Below are positions 60,730 through 64,000 of a DNA stretch of 64,000 nt, piece after piece. Below the pieces are notes generated by a model, which was not told the DNA's origin, made no database searches, and saw only the letters and a list, made by a program, of their open reading frames with translations. The stretch comes from Muraenolepis orangiensis. Lineage: Eukaryota > Chordata > Actinopteri > Gadiformes > Muraenolepididae. Position 1 is the first letter of the stretch, and each line of letters opens with the position of its first letter. Where the stretch lies: positions 3,139,376 to 3,203,375 of the forward strand of contig CM051006.1 in NCBI GenBank assembly GCA_027704905.1, written 5' to 3'. The position numbers were made by a program, and so were the translations under genes.

Positions 60730-63700
60730 CTAGCCCATGGAATAGTCCCTGTGCCAGGCAGGCGCTCTGGTTGCCCTGGTGGATCGGCGTAATTCCGCCC
60801 TCGGTGCAGGGGGCGACGCATTGGGCCCCGATGAGGGATCGGCTCCCGGGTCCAAAGGGGCCGGTGGTGACGCCCGAAGGATCGTGTGCGAATCGGGCGG
60901 CGTCCCACGCCGGGGTTGGCTCGCCAACATGAGTACCGGTGGCGATGTGGGGGTCACAGGGCCGCAGTAGAGGTCAGGCAGACGTGGTGTGACAACAAGT
61001 GCTGGTAGGGTGACACGGGTCGCCAGGTCATCGTAAATTGATCGAGGAGGCGGAAGGTCGTTGCGAACAGGGCTGAACTTGCGTAGGAACCTCCTGTTCC
61101 GAAGTGTGACTCTGCCCGAGCCGTCGATCTTGACCACGTATTGGTCATGCTGGCGTACCTCCACAACACTGCCTGTCCTGTCCCATTTGTTGGGGTAGGG
61201 CCCTGTCTGGTTCTGTACACGGACCATGTCCCCTACCATGAGTGGCGGGAGGCGTTTTGTGTGCTCCGCCCAGGCATCAGCTGTGCGGATGTGGCGTTTG
61301 CGGAGAGCCTCCTCCCTTGCCGTCAGTGTCTCACGCCAGGTCTCGTGTGGTCTGTACTTCCCAGGTACAACCGGGATGAAGTCACGTATCGGGCGGCCGA
61401 AGACACACATTGCCGGAGATATCTTTGTGTCAGGGTCAGGTGTGTTACGATATTGCAGGATCGCTCTCTGCACAGCATCTGTGTCAAGCTCCCCCTTTGG
61501 GCCGGTGTTGTCGGTGATAAGGCGTTTCATTGTCTTCACCCCAATCTCAGCGCGGCAGTTGCTGTGGGGGAAGGCCACAGACGAGAGGCGGTGGTGTACG
61601 CCCCATCTGTATAGAAATGACCTGGTCTCAGTGGAGGTGAACTCTGGGCCCCCGTCCGATGTGAGCTCTTCTGGCGTCCCGTACGTCACGAAGGCCCGAC
61701 GTAGGTGATTTATGAGGCCGGCTGCGCCCCCCGTCGACTTCGAGATGATCGGCCAGTTTGAGTACCGGTCCACCGTCACGAGGTAGTGCACGCCCCTGTG
61801 CATAAAGAAGTCCGAACACACCGCCTGAAAGGGGTAAACAGCTGGGATAGGCGGGGTTGGCGGCGCTCCAGGCTGTGAAGGTGCCATCCGGTGGCAGTGC
61901 TCGCAGTTCCTCCGAGTGGCGCTGATGTCAGCCGACATGCCTGGCCAGAACACGGAGGATTCTGCGCGGGCGGTCATCATCGATACACCCTGGTGGGCAG
62001 CGTGTAGGGCGCTCAGCACTTCTCTGCGGAGTGAGGGTGGTATAATCACTCTGTCCTTGTACAGGACCACCCCGTCAGTTGATGTGATGTTCTCACGGTA
62101 CTGGTGGAAGTCACGGATCGTCTTCGGCATCTCGAACTTCGAGTTGGGGATGCCGTCCGTCGCCATTTCCTCCAGAGTGCGCATCTCACCGTCGCTGCTG
62201 GTGGCCTCCCTGACGCGATCCCATGTCACTGACCGCAATGATTCGAGGCCCGCGGCGCACCATACCAGGTCGTCCTCCTCAGTGTCGTCGTCATTCCCTG
62301 GCTCAGTCTGGCGTAGGAAAGACAGTACATCAGTGTGCGTACTGGGTGGGAGGTGGGCCACTACGGCGTTGTCATCCGGAAGGTCCATAAGTGATGGCCG
62401 TGTGGTGCCAACCGGCCTACGTGACATGGCATCCGCCGCCTTGTTCCTCATGCCCGGGACATGCACGATGCGGAAGCGATAACGCAAGGTCTTCTCCTTG
62501 AGGTTCCGCAGACGGGGGTTCGGTATGTCATCGAGCGCCCGGTCTGCAAGGAGTCTCAGCAGCGGCTTATGGTCTACCGCTACGATCAAGTCCTCGCATC
62601 CCAACACAAAGTAGCGTGCCTTGTCCAATGCGTCCGCGACCGCGAGAGCCTCGCCCTCTATGGGCGCGTATCTGGACTCCGCCGCATGCGTGAATCTGCT
62701 GCCAACCAGGGTTATTTTCCAACCATCGGTGCAGCAGAAGGGTCTGACTGGCGTACATCGGCAGTGTTTCTGGAATAACCAGAATCCAATGCCCTCCTTT
62801 GACCAGTCCGTGGCGATACATGTTGGCTTGGTTTTGTCAAAGATGCGGACACCACGCTCAATTTCTTGGATGATCACATCCTTTGACTCACGGAATATCT
62901 CTTCCAACTCCGTGGACCACTCGAAGCGTTCTCCACTCTTCAGGAGCTTCCGGAATGGCTGCATACGCTCGGCCATGCTGAAGGCGTAGGCCACCTGGTT
63001 GACCAGCCCGAACCACGATCTGATGTCCGTTACATTACGTGGTTGTGGGAAGTCGTGTATCGCCTCCAGGTAGCGACTGCATGGTCGCACGTCAGTCATG
63101 GTGATTGTGAAGCCCGCAAAGTCCACCGTGGGTGCGCTAAAGACGAACTTCTCCGGGTTGAGGGTTATTCCATTCCGGCCGCATATGTCCAGCCATTGGA
63201 CCGCCTGGAAGTAGCTCTCCTCGATCGTGTCTGACCATAGTAGCGTGTCGTCTATGCACTTGGTTTTGTTGCCTATGTCCGCGACAACCTCGTCGTACCG
63301 TCGCGAGTAACCGTCCCCCGATGCTATGTACCCCTGTGGGGCCGACAGGTACCGGTAGCGCCCCCATGGAGTTATGAATGTTGTCTTGTGGCGATCGTCC
63401 TTGTGTAGTGGGACGCTGTGGTAACCGTTCCAGGCATCGAACACAGTCTTGAGTTTCCCGTTGGGCACACATCTCGCTTGGTGGAATGGAGATTGGGTGT
63501 GGTGGGTCTCGCGGAGTGCATACCTGTTCAGGGCCTGGAAGTCGACAGTGCGTCGTGGTTTGCCTGTCTTCTTCGCGCAGATCACCATGCGATGACACCA
63601 CGTCACCGGTGTACCGATAGGTACTTCCTCCAACACGCCGAGGCGGACGTCCTGGTCGAGGCCTGCCTTTACCTCCTCTTGCCAGTGTAGGGCCACGGGT

Positions 63701-64000
63701 ATGGGGGTGTGACAGGCAACCGGTGTCGCATCCTCATTAAGCATGAGGCGGAGTGGTGGGCCGGTCATTTTCGGTAGTGTCTGGTGGGGGCACGTATTAA
63801 ATGTGCTCTGGGCGTACAGTTCTAATAAATGTCTCCGTAACGCCTTCCTGTTAGCCTCAATCGCCAACATGGGGAGCGTGGTCGGCCTGGTCGGCGGCTC
63901 TGCACGCCGCGGGCAGTCACACACTTCTGAGGTTGCCAGATTCACCTCCCCGAGTGTTGGGAACTGGGCGGAGATCATTCCCAGGTCCACGCAGGCTGCG
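60730..64000 (-). CDS. pol: Gypsy pol with CIDD reverse transcriptase, partial at window edge
   Basis: An open frame of at least 1086 codons ends at the TAG at 60730 and remains open to the right edge, so the true start is outside. Numbering from 63990: RT has KKTGKPRRTVDFQALNRYAL, VFDAWNGYHSVPL (D185) and the active site CIDD at 245-248 where most Gypsy RTs have YxDD. RNase H: D395, E445 or E447, D473 (VDHKPLLRLL). Integrase: H663/H666 with C696/C699, then D727, D779 and E815 (D,D-35-E). A C-terminal VVEVRQHDQYVVKIDGSGRV module precedes a proline-rich tail. From memory, a group of fish and invertebrate Gypsy elements with CVDDTLLW/CIDDTLLW exists; I assign it there with moderate confidence. 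All catalytic residues are present and no stop is seen, so the copy may be recent. Confidence 0.9.
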   Translation of the reverse strand, partial: AACVDLGMISAQFPTLGEVNLATSEVCDCPRRAEPPTRPTTLPMLAIEANRKALRRHLLELYAQSTFNTCPHQTLPKMTGPPLRLMLNEDATPVACHTPIPVALHWQEEVKAGLDQDVRLGVLEEVPIGTPVTWCHRMVICAKKTGKPRRTVDFQALNRYALRETHHTQSPFHQARCVPNGKLKTVFDAWNGYHSVPLHKDDRHKTTFITPWGRYRYLSAPQGYIASGDGYSRRYDEVVADIGNKTKCIDDTLLWSDTIEESYFQAVQWLDICGRNGITLNPEKFVFSAPTVDFAGFTITMTDVRPCSRYLEAIHDFPQPRNVTDIRSWFGLVNQVAYAFSMAERMQPFRKLLKSGERFEWSTELEEIFRESKDVIIQEIERGVRIFDKTKPTCIATDWSKEGIGFWLFQKHCRCTPVRPFCCTDGWKITLVGSRFTHAAESRYAPIEGEALAVADALDKARYFVLGCEDLIVAVDHKPLLRLLADRALDDIPNPRLRNLKEKTLRYRFRIVHVPGMRNKAADAMSRRPVGTTRPSLMDLPDDNAVVAHLPPSTHTDVLSFLRQTEPGNDDDTEEDDLVWCAAGLESLRSVTWDRVREATSSDGEMRTLEEMATDGIPNSKFEMPKTIRDFHQYRENITSTDGVVLYKDRVIIPPSLRREVLSALHAAHQGVSMMTARAESSVFWPGMSADISATRRNCEHCHRMAPSQPGAPPTPPIPAVYPFQAVCSDFFMHRGVHYLVTVDRYSNWPIISKSTGGAAGLINHLRRAFVTYGTPEELTSDGGPEFTSTETRSFLYRWGVHHRLSSVAFPHSNCRAEIGVKTMKRLITDNTGPKGELDTDAVQRAILQYRNTPDPDTKISPAMCVFGRPIRDFIPVVPGKYRPHETWRETLTAREEALRKRHIRTADAWAEHTKRLPPLMVGDMVRVQNQTGPYPNKWDRTGSVVEVRQHDQYVVKIDGSGRVTLRNRRFLRKFSPVRNDLPPPRSIYDDLATRVTLPALVVTPRLPDLYCGPVTPTSPPVLMLASQPRRGTPPDSHTILRASPPAPLDPGADPSSGPNASPPAPRAELRRSTRATRAPAWHRDYSMG

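Overview
The window looks like teleost fish DNA. It carries L2/RSg-like LINE tails, tRNA-derived fish SINEs with a V-SINE-like layout, Rex/CR1/L2-group LINEs with (CTTGA)n or (ATCTTG)n tails, fish-type Ty3/Gypsy elements, hAT non-autonomous transposons, and a very heavy load of (CA)n, (GA)n and minisatellites. The microsatellite density would suit a gadiform or similarly repeat-rich fish, but that species guess is inference only. I see no convincing host protein-coding gene, rRNA gene or functional tRNA gene. Most long open frames are either transposon proteins or tandem repeats that lack stop codons.

Layout. 0-12 kb: L2 tails, a complete non-autonomous hAT with a perfect 8-bp target duplication, an 18-bp minisatellite split by a LINE tail, a decayed relative of the hAT in the opposite orientation, the N-terminal remnant of a hAT/ZMYM-like transposase, and next to it a solo Gypsy LTR with a 5-bp target duplication. 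12-24 kb: a foldback element, 43-, 27- and 26-bp minisatellites, two tRNA-derived SINE candidates and a reverse-strand LINE 3' end. 24-27 kb: a LINE with an intact reverse transcriptase but no 5' end. 27-36 kb: minisatellites, a truncated SINE, and two Gypsy remnants of different LTR families placed tail to tail. 37.5-42.9 kb: a young Ty3/Gypsy element whose two LTRs differ at three places. Its 5' LTR is fused directly to the middle of the reverse transcriptase, so PBS, gag, protease and the RT start are missing. 43.6-45.1 kb: an inverted, dead copy of the 24-kb LINE. 45-59 kb: microsatellites, seven minisatellites, a hAT-like element sitting in a (GT)n tract, and LINE fragments that border minisatellites. 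59.8-64 kb: a nest in which an old chromodomain Gypsy remnant is interrupted by a LINE tail and abutted by the 3' LTR of a second, long-open Gypsy element. That element's pol runs off the right edge and has CIDD instead of the usual YxDD at the RT active site.

The genes act only in transposon life cycles: reverse transcription, RNase H digestion and integration for the Gypsy elements, and target-primed reverse transcription for the LINEs. The SINEs, LINE tails and hAT derivatives would depend on enzymes supplied from elsewhere. I found no defence, metabolic or signalling system. The most interesting material is structural: transposon-minisatellite junctions, nested insertions, deletion scars and highly uniform tandem arrays.
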